Below, piece by piece: positions 35,086-44,109 of a stretch of 64,000 nucleotides of DNA. The notes under the pieces are model-generated. The model did not search any database. It saw only the letters and a program-made list of their open reading frames with translations, and was not told the DNA's origin. The position numbers were made by a program, and so were the translations under genes. Position 1 is the stretch's first letter. The number at the start of each line of letters is the position of its first letter. This DNA is from Microvirga sp. TS319 (GTDB lineage Bacteria; Pseudomonadota; Alphaproteobacteria; Rhizobiales; Beijerinckiaceae): NCBI RefSeq assembly GCF_041276405.1, contig NZ_JBGGGT010000001.1, positions 975,501 to 1,039,500 of the forward strand, read 5' to 3'.

Positions 35086-36771
35086 TTAACAAGCACCGCG
35101 GCTCAGGGGACGGAAGTTCTGGAAATCCCAATCTCGTCCTGGCGCAGCATCGATGAGAGTACGGGTGTAATCCTGTCTGGGCTCCGTCAGAACCTCTGCG
35201 GCTGGCCCCGCCTCGACGACCCGGCCCTTCTGCATTACCACGATGGTGTCGCAAATCTGGGCCGCGACGCGCAGATCGTGAGTGATGAACAGAACCCCGA
35301 TTCCGATCCTTGTCCGTATCTCGTCCAGAAGCTTAAGGACCTGGGCCTGCACGGATACGTCGAGCGCGGAGACCGCCTCGTCGGCCACAAGGATGTCCGG
35401 CTCCAGAGCCAGTGCTCGCGCGATGCAGATGCGCTGGCGCTGACCACCGGAAAACTGATGGGGGTAGCGCTGCAAGGCGTCCTCATTCAAGCCGACCAGT
35501 CCAAGCAACTCGCGCGCCCTCGCCAAGGCTTGATGCCGATCCATACCGAAGTTGACGGGCCCTTCGATGATCGATTCGCCCACTCTCATCCGGGGGTTCA
35601 TCGAACGATAGGGATCCTGAAAGACGATCTGGACACGCTGGCGCAATGGACGCAGCTGCCGTCCCGACGCCTTGGCGATATCCTGGCCATGAACCAGAAC
35701 GCTTCCGGATGTCGGGTCCTGGAGCCGGACCACGCATCGCGCCACGGTCGACTTTCCCGACCCAGATTCACCAACGATCCCGACGATCTCGCCTCTGCGA
35801 AGCGTCAGATTGACATCCTGTGCCGCCGGAACCGAGTTTCCTCCTCCAAAGACCCGCCTCCCCGCATACGATTTGCTCAACGCCTTTACGTCGAGGACAA
35901 TATCGCTCCCGAGCGCCGCCCTCGGCTTCGGCACGAGGCTTGGTACGGATGAGACCAGCATACGGGTATATGGCTCACGCGGGCGCGCGAGAATGTCGTT
36001 GCGCGTTCCAACCTCGATCACACGACCCCGGTTCATCACGACAATGCGATCTGCAATCTCGGCAACCACGCCGAAGTCGTGCGTGATGAACAGCACCGCG
36101 GTGTTGTGCTTTTTCTGAAGCTCGCTGATCAGGGCGAGAATCTGCTTCTGGGTGGTGACGTCGAGAGCGGTGGTCGGTTCGTCCGCGATCAGGATGCGCG
36201 GCTCCAGGATGAGTGCCATCGAGATCACGACGCGCTGCCGCTGCCCGCCCGACAACTGATGGGGATATGATTTGAAGATGCGCTCGACGTCCGGCATGTG
36301 GACAGCCTCGAGCATCTGCAGAATTCTGGCGCGCCTTTCCGTCCTGCCGAGCCTGCTGTGGATCCTCAGGACCTCGTCGATCTGTTCTCCCACCGTTTCG
36401 ACAGGGTTGAGCGCCGTCATCGGCTCCTGAAAGATCATGGCGACCTTCGAGGCCCGAAGCTCGCGCAGACGTGCCGGGCTCGCCGCAAGAACGTCCTCGC
36501 CTTCGACGAGGATCCGGCCTCGGGCCGGGCGCAGAGCCCCGGGAGGCAAAAGCCCCATCGTGGCAAGCGAGGTCACCGATTTGCCAGACCCCGACTCCCC
36601 GACGACGCAAAGTGTCTCCCCAGAGCTTATGGTGAAGCTGACGTCCTCGAGCACACGGCGCCCCGCCGGGTCGCCGACAACGTCGATAGCGAGGCCATCG
36701 ATCTCCAGAACAGGCGCGCTCGGACGAGCCGCAGCACCGGACATTCTTGGGTCAGAGGCACGTTCACTCAT
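35086..36771 (-). CDS. Peptide ABC transporter, fused double ATPase (DppD-DppF fusion)
   Basis: A 561-residue protein with two complete ABC nucleotide-binding domains in one chain. Domain 1 has [18 protein letters not shown], and [12 protein letters not shown]. Domain 2 has [18 protein letters not shown] and [12 protein letters not shown]. Each ends with the oligopeptide/dipeptide-specific C-terminal stretch. It powers the permeases at 36768-38644. The start ATG 36771 overlaps the permease stop by four bases (ATGA). The same open frame continues 325 codons upstream, but that part is only the permease gene read in the wrong frame. Fused GsiA-like ATPases occur widely, so the fusion itself is not new. 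Confidence 0.9.
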   Translation of the reverse strand: MSERASDPRMSGAAARPSAPVLEIDGLAIDVVGDPAGRRVLEDVSFTISSGETLCVVGESGSGKSVTSLATMGLLPPGALRPARGRILVEGEDVLAASPARLRELRASKVAMIFQEPMTALNPVETVGEQIDEVLRIHSRLGRTERRARILQMLEAVHMPDVERIFKSYPHQLSGGQRQRVVISMALILEPRILIADEPTTALDVTTQKQILALISELQKKHNTAVLFITHDFGVVAEIADRIVVMNRGRVIEVGTRNDILARPREPYTRMLVSSVPSLVPKPRAALGSDIVLDVKALSKSYAGRRVFGGGNSVPAAQDVNLTLRRGEIVGIVGESGSGKSTVARCVVRLQDPTSGSVLVHGQDIAKASGRQLRPLRQRVQIVFQDPYRSMNPRMRVGESIIEGPVNFGMDRHQALARARELLGLVGLNEDALQRYPHQFSGGQRQRICIARALALEPDILVADEAVSALDVSVQAQVLKLLDEIRTRIGIGVLFITHDLRVAAQICDTIVVMQKGRVVEAGPAAEVLTEPRQDYTRTLIDAAPGRDWDFQNFRPLSRGAC

Positions 36772-37694
36772 GATTTCTTCGCCATTTTCGGGTCGAGCAT
36801 GTCTCTCACGACGTCGCCGAGCACGTTCACGCTCAGGAGTGTCGCGGCCAGCGCGATGCCAGGGTAAAGGATGAGCCCCGGCAAAAGCTGAAAATACATC
36901 CGGCCTTCGGACATCATGTTTCCCCATGAGGGAATTTCTGGCGGCAGCCCCGCTCCGAGGAAGCTCAGCGTCGCCTCCGTGAGGATGGCCGCAGCGAACA
37001 CGTAGGTTCCCTGCACGATCAATGGCGCCATCGTGTTGGGGACCATGTGACGAAGGAGCAATGTCGGAACGCGGGTTCCTAGTGAAACGGCCGCTTCGAC
37101 ATAGGGCTCGGTCCGGACCGACAGAATGACGCTCCGGACGAGCCGTACGACTCGAGGGATCTCCGGGATCGTGATCGCCACCAGAACCGTCAGGATGGTC
37201 CCACCGGTCAGTGACACGAGTGCAATGGCGAGCAATATGCTGGGAATTGCCATGATGCCGTCCATGATACGCATGATGACGGTATCGGCTGCGCGAAAGT
37301 ATCCGGCGACGACCCCGATCAGAAGGCCGAGCAGGACGCTCATGATCGTCGCTCCGGCACCGACGATCAGGGAAACGCGCGCTCCATAGACGACTCTCGA
37401 ATAGATGTCCCGCCCATAGGCGTCGGTTCCAAGCCAATGCTCCGGGGAGGCTGCCCGCAGCCGGGAACCTGGATCGATAGCGACTGGGTCGCTTGTCCCG
37501 AGAAGCGGCGCAGCGAGAGCTGCCAGAACGATGATGCAGAGGATAGCAAAAGCGACAAGAACGGGGCCGCCCCTGAGCGTCGCGCCCAATTGCTTGGCAA
37601 TGCCGGATGCTTGTGGAGTGGTGGCGCTCACGGGCGGCTCTCCTGAGGCTGCGGCGCTGCTTTCTGCGGATACGGGATTGACGATGGCTCGCAT
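36768..37694 (-). CDS. Peptide ABC transporter permease (DppC-like)
   Basis: A 308-residue membrane protein with an Ala/Ser-rich cytoplasmic start of 35 residues and six hydrophobic segments. GTDAYGRDIYSRVVYGARVSL after helix 1 is the DppC/OppC signature, and EAAVSLGTRVPTLLLRHMVPN is the ABC-contacting EAA loop. It lies eight bases after the other permease gene and overlaps the ATPase gene by four bases. Confidence 0.9.
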   Translation of the reverse strand: MRAIVNPVSAESSAAASGEPPVSATTPQASGIAKQLGATLRGGPVLVAFAILCIIVLAALAAPLLGTSDPVAIDPGSRLRAASPEHWLGTDAYGRDIYSRVVYGARVSLIVGAGATIMSVLLGLLIGVVAGYFRAADTVIMRIMDGIMAIPSILLAIALVSLTGGTILTVLVAITIPEIPRVVRLVRSVILSVRTEPYVEAAVSLGTRVPTLLLRHMVPNTMAPLIVQGTYVFAAAILTEATLSFLGAGLPPEIPSWGNMMSEGRMYFQLLPGLILYPGIALAATLLSVNVLGDVVRDMLDPKMAKKS

Positions 37695-37702
37695 GGTGCC
37701 CC

Positions 37703-38644
37703 TCAGTAGCGGATACGCGGATCGAAGACGGGGTACAGCAAATCAACCAGCAGGTTGATGAGGATGTAGACGAACGAGAAGAGCAGGATCAGCCCCTGAA
37801 TAACAGGGTAGTCGCGCGCCAGCACGGCTTCGACAACGAGACGACCCACTCCAGGGAGATTGAACACCGATTCTGTTACGACCACACCGCTGATCAGCGA
37901 GGCCATGCCGATACCGATGATCGTCAGGATCGGTACAGCCGCATTGCGCAAGGCGTGACGCATCAGGACCACACGCTCGGTGGCTCCTTTAGCACGGGCG
38001 GTCCGGATGAAATCCTCGCCCATGACTTCGATGATGCTGCTGCGCGTAATCCGCGCAATCAGCGCCACGTATACCCCGCTCAAGGCAAGGACAGGGAGCA
38101 CGAGGCGCTGCGCGAACGGCCAGAAGCCTTCCGAGAGAGGTTTGTAGCCCTGCACCGGGAACAAGCCCAATTTGATCGACAGGTAATAGATCAGCAGATA
38201 TCCGATCACGAAGGTGGGAACTGAAAACCCGAGCACCGACAGCGTCATGATGGCCCGGTCCAGCAGCCTGCCCTGCCGCCATGCGGCAATGATGCCAAGA
38301 GGCACCGCGATGGCGACGGTGACCACGATCGTTCCCAGTGCCAGCGCCAGGGTCGGTCCCATTCGGTCGCTGATCATGTCCAGCACCGGAGTTCCGGACA
38401 GGAGAGAGACGCCGAGATCTCCTTGCAGGAGCCGGGCGATCCATTGCACCAGCTGGAGATAGATCGGTCTGTCGAGCCCCATTGTTTCGCGGATCTTCTC
38501 AAGCTGCTCGGCGGTCGCGTCGTCTCCAGCGATGATGGCTGCCGGATCGCCGGGAGTCAGACGCAGGATGGCAAACACCACGATCGCGACCATTGCCATC
38601 ACTGGAATGGTGGCGACGAGGCGTCGTGCGATGTAGGCCAGCAT
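37703..38644 (-). CDS. Peptide ABC transporter permease (DppB-like)
   Basis: A 313-residue membrane protein that starts MLAYIARRLVATIPVM and has RLTPGDPA after the first helix, both typical of DppB/OppB. The EAA loop reads RTARAKGATERVVLMRHALRN, and VVTESVFNLPGVGRL follows. ATG 38644 is set by the family N-terminus. The open frame extends 36 codons upstream into non-family sequence. A strong hairpin lies upstream, between this gene and the binding-protein gene. Confidence 0.9.
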   Translation of the reverse strand: MLAYIARRLVATIPVMAMVAIVVFAILRLTPGDPAAIIAGDDATAEQLEKIRETMGLDRPIYLQLVQWIARLLQGDLGVSLLSGTPVLDMISDRMGPTLALALGTIVVTVAIAVPLGIIAAWRQGRLLDRAIMTLSVLGFSVPTFVIGYLLIYYLSIKLGLFPVQGYKPLSEGFWPFAQRLVLPVLALSGVYVALIARITRSSIIEVMGEDFIRTARAKGATERVVLMRHALRNAAVPILTIIGIGMASLISGVVVTESVFNLPGVGRLVVEAVLARDYPVIQGLILLFSFVYILINLLVDLLYPVFDPRIRY

Positions 38645-38745
38645 GGCTATCCTCGCTTCATCCCCCTCTCGGAGGATCATTTTGGAAAGGGAGGCCGTTC
38701 TCTGCTCGTCCGGGGAGAGAACGGCGGAAGAATCTGTCGCCGGAC

Positions 38746-38777
38746 AGGCCATGAGGGCCTACCTGCCCTCATGGCCT
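38746..38777 (-). terminator. Hairpin between the binding-protein and permease genes
   Basis: Perfect 13-base arms AGGCCATGAGGGC and GCCCTCATGGCCT around a 6-base loop, in the 172-base gap. It has no T-run. Such hairpins commonly protect the upstream binding-protein message and lower expression of the membrane genes that follow. Confidence 0.65.
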
Positions 38778-38816
38778 CGACTCATCCTGGGTCGGACAAT
38801 CCGGTCCCGGATGCAC

Positions 38817-40415
38817 TCATTTGTCCGACTTCTTGACGTTCCAGAACACCGTGATCGGGGATGCCAAAACACCAGTCAGCTTCTTGCTGTACGCCGCCGG
38901 CACGGAGAATTGCCCAAGTGGCCCGACGACGCCCTCGTCGATAGCGAGCTTCTGGATCTGGGTCGTGATTGCCTTGCGTGTGGCCTCGTCGCTTGCGCGG
39001 GCGAATTCCAGACGCAGTCTCTCGATCTCGGGCACATCCGGCCATCCGGCCCAGGCCTTGGTGCCGTTCGCGGCCACCGTGGTGTTGCCGAACGGATTTC
39101 CGCTGGTTGCCAGCGTGCTGTAGGTCGAGAAGATGTTCCAGCCACCTTCCGAGGGCGGCTTCTGGTTGCCCTGCTGTGTCACGACCGTTTGCCAGTCCAT
39201 GGTCTTGAGATCGACCTTGAATCCCGCCTTGCGGAGGGCGGACGCAATCACGATCGGCTGCGGCGCCACCATGGCGAGATCGGTCGGCTGCAGGACCACG
39301 ACTGGGGTGCCGTCGTACTTTGCCTCTTTCAGGAGAGCCTTCGCCTTCTCGATATTCGAAGGAATGACAACATCCCGACCATAAGAATCCGCGTAAGGGG
39401 TATCGCAACCAAACACGGCAGCGCAGGTTTTCGCATACTTTGGATTGCCGACCAGCGCCTTGAGCACGTCGTCCTGACCGACGGCATACATCGCGGCCTG
39501 CCGCACCAGCTTGTTGTTGAACGGGGGATGCAAATGGTTGAACCGGTAGTAGGTCCAGTTGCCCAGCTTATCCAACACCTCAACATTGACGTCGCCGTTG
39601 TTCTCGAGCATCGGCAGCAGATCGAAAGGCACTTGCTGAATGAAGTCGATCTCTCCGTTCAGGAGGGCATTGACCGGCGTCATCTGGTCGGGCATGGCGA
39701 CCCATTGAACGCGGTCCACGTTCACGACCTTGCCGCCCGCGGTCCAACTCGCCGGCTCGGAACGCGGGACATAGTCCCTGTTCTTCTCGTAGACGACTTT
39801 GAGCCCCGGCTTGAACTCCGGCGCGACAAACTTGAAGGGCCCCGAGCCTACAAATTCCTTGATCGGTTCCGAGGCCGGTGTCTCTGCGATCCGCTTCGGC
39901 ATGATGAAAGCCGGTCGCGAGCTGAGCTTCGCAAGGCTCTCGAGAAGCAGCGAAGTCGGCTCCTTGAGGACGACCTTGAAGGCTTTGTCATCCACGACGG
40001 CGATATCGGACACCATGGTCATCAGGACTTGGCCCGTGGAGTCCTGTTGTGCCCAGCGCTTGATCGATGCCACGCAATCCTGCGAGGTGACAGGCGCACC
40101 ATCGTGCCATTTCAGTCCATCGCGCAGGGTGAACGTGTAGGTCTTCCGATCCTCGGAAACCTCCCACTTCTCAGCCATCTGGGGCTTGATCTCGAACGCC
40201 TCGTTCATCCCCAGCAAGGTGTCGTAGATCATGTAACCGTGATCGCGGGTGATGAAGGCAGTGCTGACGACCGGATCCATGACCCGGAGTCCGGACTGCA
40301 TGACGGCGGTTATGGTCTGCGCGTGGACCGGCATGGCGACGAGCAAGGCGACTGATAATGCCGCGCTCGCGCCAAGGGCCTTGTAACGAGCGACTCGTTC
40401 GACTTTGCTTAACAT
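38817..40415 (-). CDS. Peptide/D-amino-acid ABC transporter substrate-binding protein (family 5)
   Basis: A 532-residue periplasmic protein. Signal peptide at about residues 1-32 (cleavage after VHA). The mature protein follows the SBP_bac_5 outline: MDPVVSTAFITRDHGYMIYDTL, FTLRDGLKWHDGAPVTSQDCV, FVGSGPFKF, NALLNGEIDFIQ and RQAAMYAVGQDDVL. It would bind the peptide or N-acyl amino acid for the adjacent DppBC-type importer. ATG 40415 has GAGGGAAA upstream. The open frame extends 28 codons further without such a signal. Confidence 0.9.
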   Translation of the reverse strand: MLSKVERVARYKALGASAALSVALLVAMPVHAQTITAVMQSGLRVMDPVVSTAFITRDHGYMIYDTLLGMNEAFEIKPQMAEKWEVSEDRKTYTFTLRDGLKWHDGAPVTSQDCVASIKRWAQQDSTGQVLMTMVSDIAVVDDKAFKVVLKEPTSLLLESLAKLSSRPAFIMPKRIAETPASEPIKEFVGSGPFKFVAPEFKPGLKVVYEKNRDYVPRSEPASWTAGGKVVNVDRVQWVAMPDQMTPVNALLNGEIDFIQQVPFDLLPMLENNGDVNVEVLDKLGNWTYYRFNHLHPPFNNKLVRQAAMYAVGQDDVLKALVGNPKYAKTCAAVFGCDTPYADSYGRDVVIPSNIEKAKALLKEAKYDGTPVVVLQPTDLAMVAPQPIVIASALRKAGFKVDLKTMDWQTVVTQQGNQKPPSEGGWNIFSTYSTLATSGNPFGNTTVAANGTKAWAGWPDVPEIERLRLEFARASDEATRKAITTQIQKLAIDEGVVGPLGQFSVPAAYSKKLTGVLASPITVFWNVKKSDK

Positions 40416-40461
40416 CAGATTTCCCTCTTTTTTGAAGATGCCGTTCGGCACATGGCGTGGT

Positions 40462-41772
40462 TCAAGCAGCGCTTCTTCGAGCGTTTGCCCTTGACTCACT
40501 TGAAGACAATTCTCCTCCGGCTCCTTGCAGTCCGAAGACGGATGCGGGAATACGGGCAGGTCTCCCGGCGATCTGATCGGCCAAGAGGCCGGCGCTCCCT
40601 GCCGCGAGTGTGAACCCGAGGGCGCCGTGACCGACGTTCAGCCAGAGGTTCCGGAAGCGGGTCGCGCCGATGATCGGCTTGCCGTCCGGTCTCGCCGGCC
40701 GCAGCCCCGCCCAGGCCTCTGGCTCTCCTGCCGGATTGAGATGCGGAAGGAATGCCCTGACATTCTGCCGAAGAGACGTAATCCTGTGGGGAGCGATCGA
40801 CGCTGTCGTATCCCCGATGTCGACCATGCCGGCGACCCGCAGGCGATTGCCAAGCCGTGCATAGACCACCTTGTTTCTGAGGTCGCTCACGCTTGTTCTG
40901 GGGGCTTGGCTGTCGGGCTCAAGGTCATAGGTGAGGCTATAGCCCTTGAGCGGATAGACATAAGGGTTGATCCCGACCTGTCTCGCCAGGCGCTGAGCTC
41001 CGATCCCATTGGCGATGACGTAGCCATCGGCCGTGATGTCCCCCTGTGATGTCCGCAGGCCGACGATCCGACCTCCCTCGCTCCGCAGGCCGTCAACGGT
41101 GGTCCGATACAGGAACGTGACCGGGTTCGGCCCCGATCTCATGATCCGCTCCAGCTCGCCGCATAGCTGCAGGCAGTCGCCGGCATCTTCCGTCGGCGTG
41201 AAGATCCCACCGGCGATCGTGCCGCCGATGGCTTCGAGCGCCGGCTCGCGTTCAAGGCATTCCCGAGGCGTCAGAAGCGTCTGGCTACACCCGAGGGACG
41301 CTTGGTAGACCATCTGCGCTTGGGCCGCCGCGAAGGATTTCACATCCTGATAAACGAGCAGCTTGCCGGACGACTCGAAGTGGAAACTGGGACGCTCTTC
41401 GTGCACAAGCTGGTGAATCAGCTCCCGGCTGTACATGCCGAGCTGCAGGAGCTCCGCAGTGGTCCTCTGCGCCTTACTGGCCCGGCAGACCTTCAAGAAT
41501 GCGAAGAGCCATCGCCACTGCTCCACATCCGCTTTCAGCCGGAAGCTGAGAGGCGAGTTGCGATCGAGGAGCCAGGAAGGGAGCTTCGGCAGAATACCGG
41601 GATCCGCCAAGGGCGACACGAAGCTGTAGCTCAGCTGCGCGCCATTCGCCTTGCTGGTTCGCTGCCCGGCGCCCTCGCCACTGTCGACGACCGTCACCGA
41701 ATGACCCTCGCGCGAGAGATAGTACGCGGTTGTCAGGCCGATGATTCCTGCGCCGACGACAATGATCCTCAT
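40462..41772 (-). CDS. FAD-dependent D-amino acid dehydrogenase (DadA-like)
   Basis: A 436-residue DAO-family flavoprotein. FAD-binding VVGAGIIGLTTAYYLSREG lies at residues 4-22. SKANGAQLSYSFVSPLADPGI is the DadA-type substrate loop, and the C-terminal GLRPARPDGKPIIG with NVGHGALGFTLAAGSA completes the fold. It oxidises D-amino acids to 2-oxo acids and ammonia and passes electrons to the respiratory chain. Its start overlaps the ThDP-enzyme stop by four bases. With D-aminoacylase in the same operon, the substrate is most likely the freed D-amino acid. Confidence 0.88.
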   Translation of the reverse strand: MRIIVVGAGIIGLTTAYYLSREGHSVTVVDSGEGAGQRTSKANGAQLSYSFVSPLADPGILPKLPSWLLDRNSPLSFRLKADVEQWRWLFAFLKVCRASKAQRTTAELLQLGMYSRELIHQLVHEERPSFHFESSGKLLVYQDVKSFAAAQAQMVYQASLGCSQTLLTPRECLEREPALEAIGGTIAGGIFTPTEDAGDCLQLCGELERIMRSGPNPVTFLYRTTVDGLRSEGGRIVGLRTSQGDITADGYVIANGIGAQRLARQVGINPYVYPLKGYSLTYDLEPDSQAPRTSVSDLRNKVVYARLGNRLRVAGMVDIGDTTASIAPHRITSLRQNVRAFLPHLNPAGEPEAWAGLRPARPDGKPIIGATRFRNLWLNVGHGALGFTLAAGSAGLLADQIAGRPARIPASVFGLQGAGGELSSSESRANARRSAA

Positions 41773-43433
41773 GATGAATGCTTCCGCAGTTGAGTGATCG
41801 TGGACGCGGCGGAAATATGCTCGAGGCTCGTCCGAACGGAGATGACAGACGCCCTCCCCGACGCCAATGCCCTTTGAAATGCGTCCTCCACCTGATCACT
41901 GCGCTCGACCAGGATGCCTAAGGCACCGTACGTCTCTGCGAGCTTCGGAAAATCCGGGTTGACCAGGGCCGTTGCACTGACCCTCCTGGGAAAGAGCTTC
42001 TCCTGGTGCATTCGGATCGTGCCATAGGACCCGTTGTCGGCGATGACCAGGATCGGACGCGCGCCCGTCTGCATCGCCGTGGCAAGCTCGTTCCCGGTCA
42101 TGAGGAACCCGCCATCGCCGACGAAGCAGACGACATCGCGACCGGGGCAGCGCAGACTTGCGGAAACCGCGGCCGGGACACCGTATCCCATCGCGCCCGA
42201 GGACGGGGCAAGCATCGTGCGCCCGCCGCCAAAGCGCATCAGCCGCTGGACCCAACCGCCGAAGTTTCCAGAATCGATTGTGATGATTGCATCGTCGGGA
42301 AGAATGCGGTCGGCGGCCTGAACGGCGGCGGCGAAGACGACACCGTCGTCGGCATCCGCGGGACCGTCTCTGTGCCTGAGCCCCGTCGCGACGGCATGCA
42401 GATGCCGGCTCCATTCCATACGGCGATCCGGAACATGGTCGGGAGCATGAATGCGCAATCCTCTAAGAAAGCGAGCCGGGTCGCAAACGATTCCAAGATC
42501 CACATGGCGGATTCGCCCGACGACGGTGGCGTCAGGCCAGACATGGACGAGCGGTTGGGCCGGCTTGGGTGCCGCGGGAAACTGGAAGCCCTGCGTCGTC
42601 ACATCTCCCAGCCTGCTTCCGACCGCGATGACGAGATCGGCCTGCCCGATCGCTGTGGCGAGTTCCTTCGGAGCACCATAAACAAGGTGGCCTGCATAGA
42701 GCGAGTGCGCATTCGGAATCAGATCGGCGTGCCGGACCGCCGTCGCGACTGGAATGCCGAATGCTTCTGCAAGGTCGCGTAGAGCCGCCTGTCCTTCGGA
42801 GTTCTTCAGAAGGCCGCCGGCGATGATCAGCGGCTTTCGCGCCTCAGCAATCCTCGCCGCGACGTCCTGCAACATATCTTCGGAAGGCCCCGCTGCAGGC
42901 AGCGGCAATGGCCGCGCGGGAGCGCGATCGATCATGTCTTCGAGCATGTCCTCGGGCAAGGCGACCACGACGGGTCCCGGCGTGCCGCTCTGGGCCGCGT
43001 GGAAGGCCGTCGCGACGATATCGGGCAGTCGTTCCGCATGATCGACCTCGACGACCCATTTCGCCATGGATCCGAAGACGCGCTCGTAATCGACCTCCTG
43101 AAACGCTCCCATATGCCGATGTTCGCGCTCGACCTGCCCCACGAACAGGATCAGCGGAACGGCGTCCTGCTCCGCCGAGTGCACAGCAATCGCCGCGTTC
43201 ATGGCGCCGGGTCCACGGCTTACGAAGGCAATGCCGGGGCGGCCCGTCAAACGCGCGTCCGCCAGAGCCATGAAGCCGGCGCCGCTCTCATGGCGGCACG
43301 TGACGACGTCCACGGTCGAGCACTCGGAGAAGCCATCGAGCACGCTCAGATAGCTTTCCCCGGGAACACAGAACACACGGTCGACGCCATGGAGAATTAG
43401 CGTATCGATCAACAGATCAGCTGCCCGTCTCAT
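41769..43433 (-). CDS. Thiamine-diphosphate-dependent enzyme (acetolactate synthase-like)
   Basis: A 554-residue three-domain ThDP enzyme. The N-terminal domain has GVDRVFCVPGES and the catalytic Glu in CRHESGAGFMA. The central domain (about 190-330) keeps the ALS-like fold, and the C-terminal domain has the ThDP/Mg motif GDGGFLMTGNELATA followed by ADNGSYG. It groups with large-subunit acetolactate synthase-like proteins whose substrates are not known, including 2-oxo acid decarboxylases. Sitting beside DadA, it could decarboxylate or ligate the 2-oxo acid product. It starts seven bases after tetR. Confidence 0.85.
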   Translation of the reverse strand: MRRAADLLIDTLILHGVDRVFCVPGESYLSVLDGFSECSTVDVVTCRHESGAGFMALADARLTGRPGIAFVSRGPGAMNAAIAVHSAEQDAVPLILFVGQVEREHRHMGAFQEVDYERVFGSMAKWVVEVDHAERLPDIVATAFHAAQSGTPGPVVVALPEDMLEDMIDRAPARPLPLPAAGPSEDMLQDVAARIAEARKPLIIAGGLLKNSEGQAALRDLAEAFGIPVATAVRHADLIPNAHSLYAGHLVYGAPKELATAIGQADLVIAVGSRLGDVTTQGFQFPAAPKPAQPLVHVWPDATVVGRIRHVDLGIVCDPARFLRGLRIHAPDHVPDRRMEWSRHLHAVATGLRHRDGPADADDGVVFAAAVQAADRILPDDAIITIDSGNFGGWVQRLMRFGGGRTMLAPSSGAMGYGVPAAVSASLRCPGRDVVCFVGDGGFLMTGNELATAMQTGARPILVIADNGSYGTIRMHQEKLFPRRVSATALVNPDFPKLAETYGALGILVERSDQVEDAFQRALASGRASVISVRTSLEHISAASTITQLRKHSS

Positions 43434-43440
43434 CGCAGCA

Positions 43441-44109
43441 TCATTCCTTCTTTGGGCCTTTTGTGGATTCGCGCCGGGCTTCCATTGTCGACAGCGGCTC
43501 CCGGTTCAGATCCGGCGGAAATGCTTGGACGATGTGTTCGAGCGCAGCATAAAGCCGTTGCCATCCCTCGTCCGTCCGCAGCGGGACACCCAGAAAATGG
43601 CTCTCCGTCTTGGAACGCAGCATGAGGTACAGAACACCAGCCAGCATGATGCTCACGACCGCCGGCACATCCATGGCGGGGGTCAGTCCGTCGATGCGGT
43701 CGATGAAGGCCCGAGCGGCCTTTTCACGTCGGTTTGCCAGCTTTGCCGTCACATCGTTGACTTCGATGAGCTCCCACCGGCGAATTTCGCGGAGCGTTTC
43801 GTTTCTCCCCAATGCCTCGATCTGAGCCTTCAGCATCGAAAGGATGAGCGTCCCGGGAGATTGCTGGCTGGACTCACCGGAGGCGAGCAAGTCGCGGTGG
43901 CTCGTCCAAAAGTCCTGCTCCTGCATCCAGGCCAGGAGCAATCCGGGCATCCCATCGAAATATCGATAGATCAGCTCCTTGCTGACCCCTGCCCGGCTCG
44001 CGATCGCATTGATCCCGACGCCGCCCATGCCGGTCTCTCGAATCTGGGCTTCGAGCGCATCGAGAATTTGTCTCTCGGTTCGCTCGCGACGGGACATGCT
44101 CTTTTTCAA
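43441..44109 (-). CDS. TetR/AcrR-family regulator of the D-amino-acid operon
   Basis: A 222-residue regulator. Residues 7-60 form the TetR helix-turn-helix (RTERQILDALEAQIRETG, INAIASRAGVSKELIYRYFDG). The rest is a helical ligand domain ending in a basic tail. It is the second gene of the minus-strand operon, overlapping the first gene by four bases. The likely operator is the inverted repeat at 45136-45157, so it probably represses its own operon. The ligand may be a D-amino acid, an acyl-D-amino acid or an oxo acid; this is inferred from neighbours only. Confidence 0.88.
   Translation of the reverse strand: MKKSMSRRERTERQILDALEAQIRETGMGGVGINAIASRAGVSKELIYRYFDGMPGLLLAWMQEQDFWTSHRDLLASGESSQQSPGTLILSMLKAQIEALGRNETLREIRRWELIEVNDVTAKLANRREKAARAFIDRIDGLTPAMDVPAVVSIMLAGVLYLMLRSKTESHFLGVPLRTDEGWQRLYAALEHIVQAFPPDLNREPLSTMEARRESTKGPKKE

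Noticed and set aside
36772..37746. 325-codon upstream extension of the fused ABC ATPase frame
   Set aside because: It is the DppC gene read in another frame. The family N-terminus and the ATGA overlap place the true start at 36771.
38643..40355. 570-residue plus-strand open frame
   Set aside because: It is antisense to the binding-protein gene, with no motif and a composition expected from the GC-rich third codon positions of the opposite strand.
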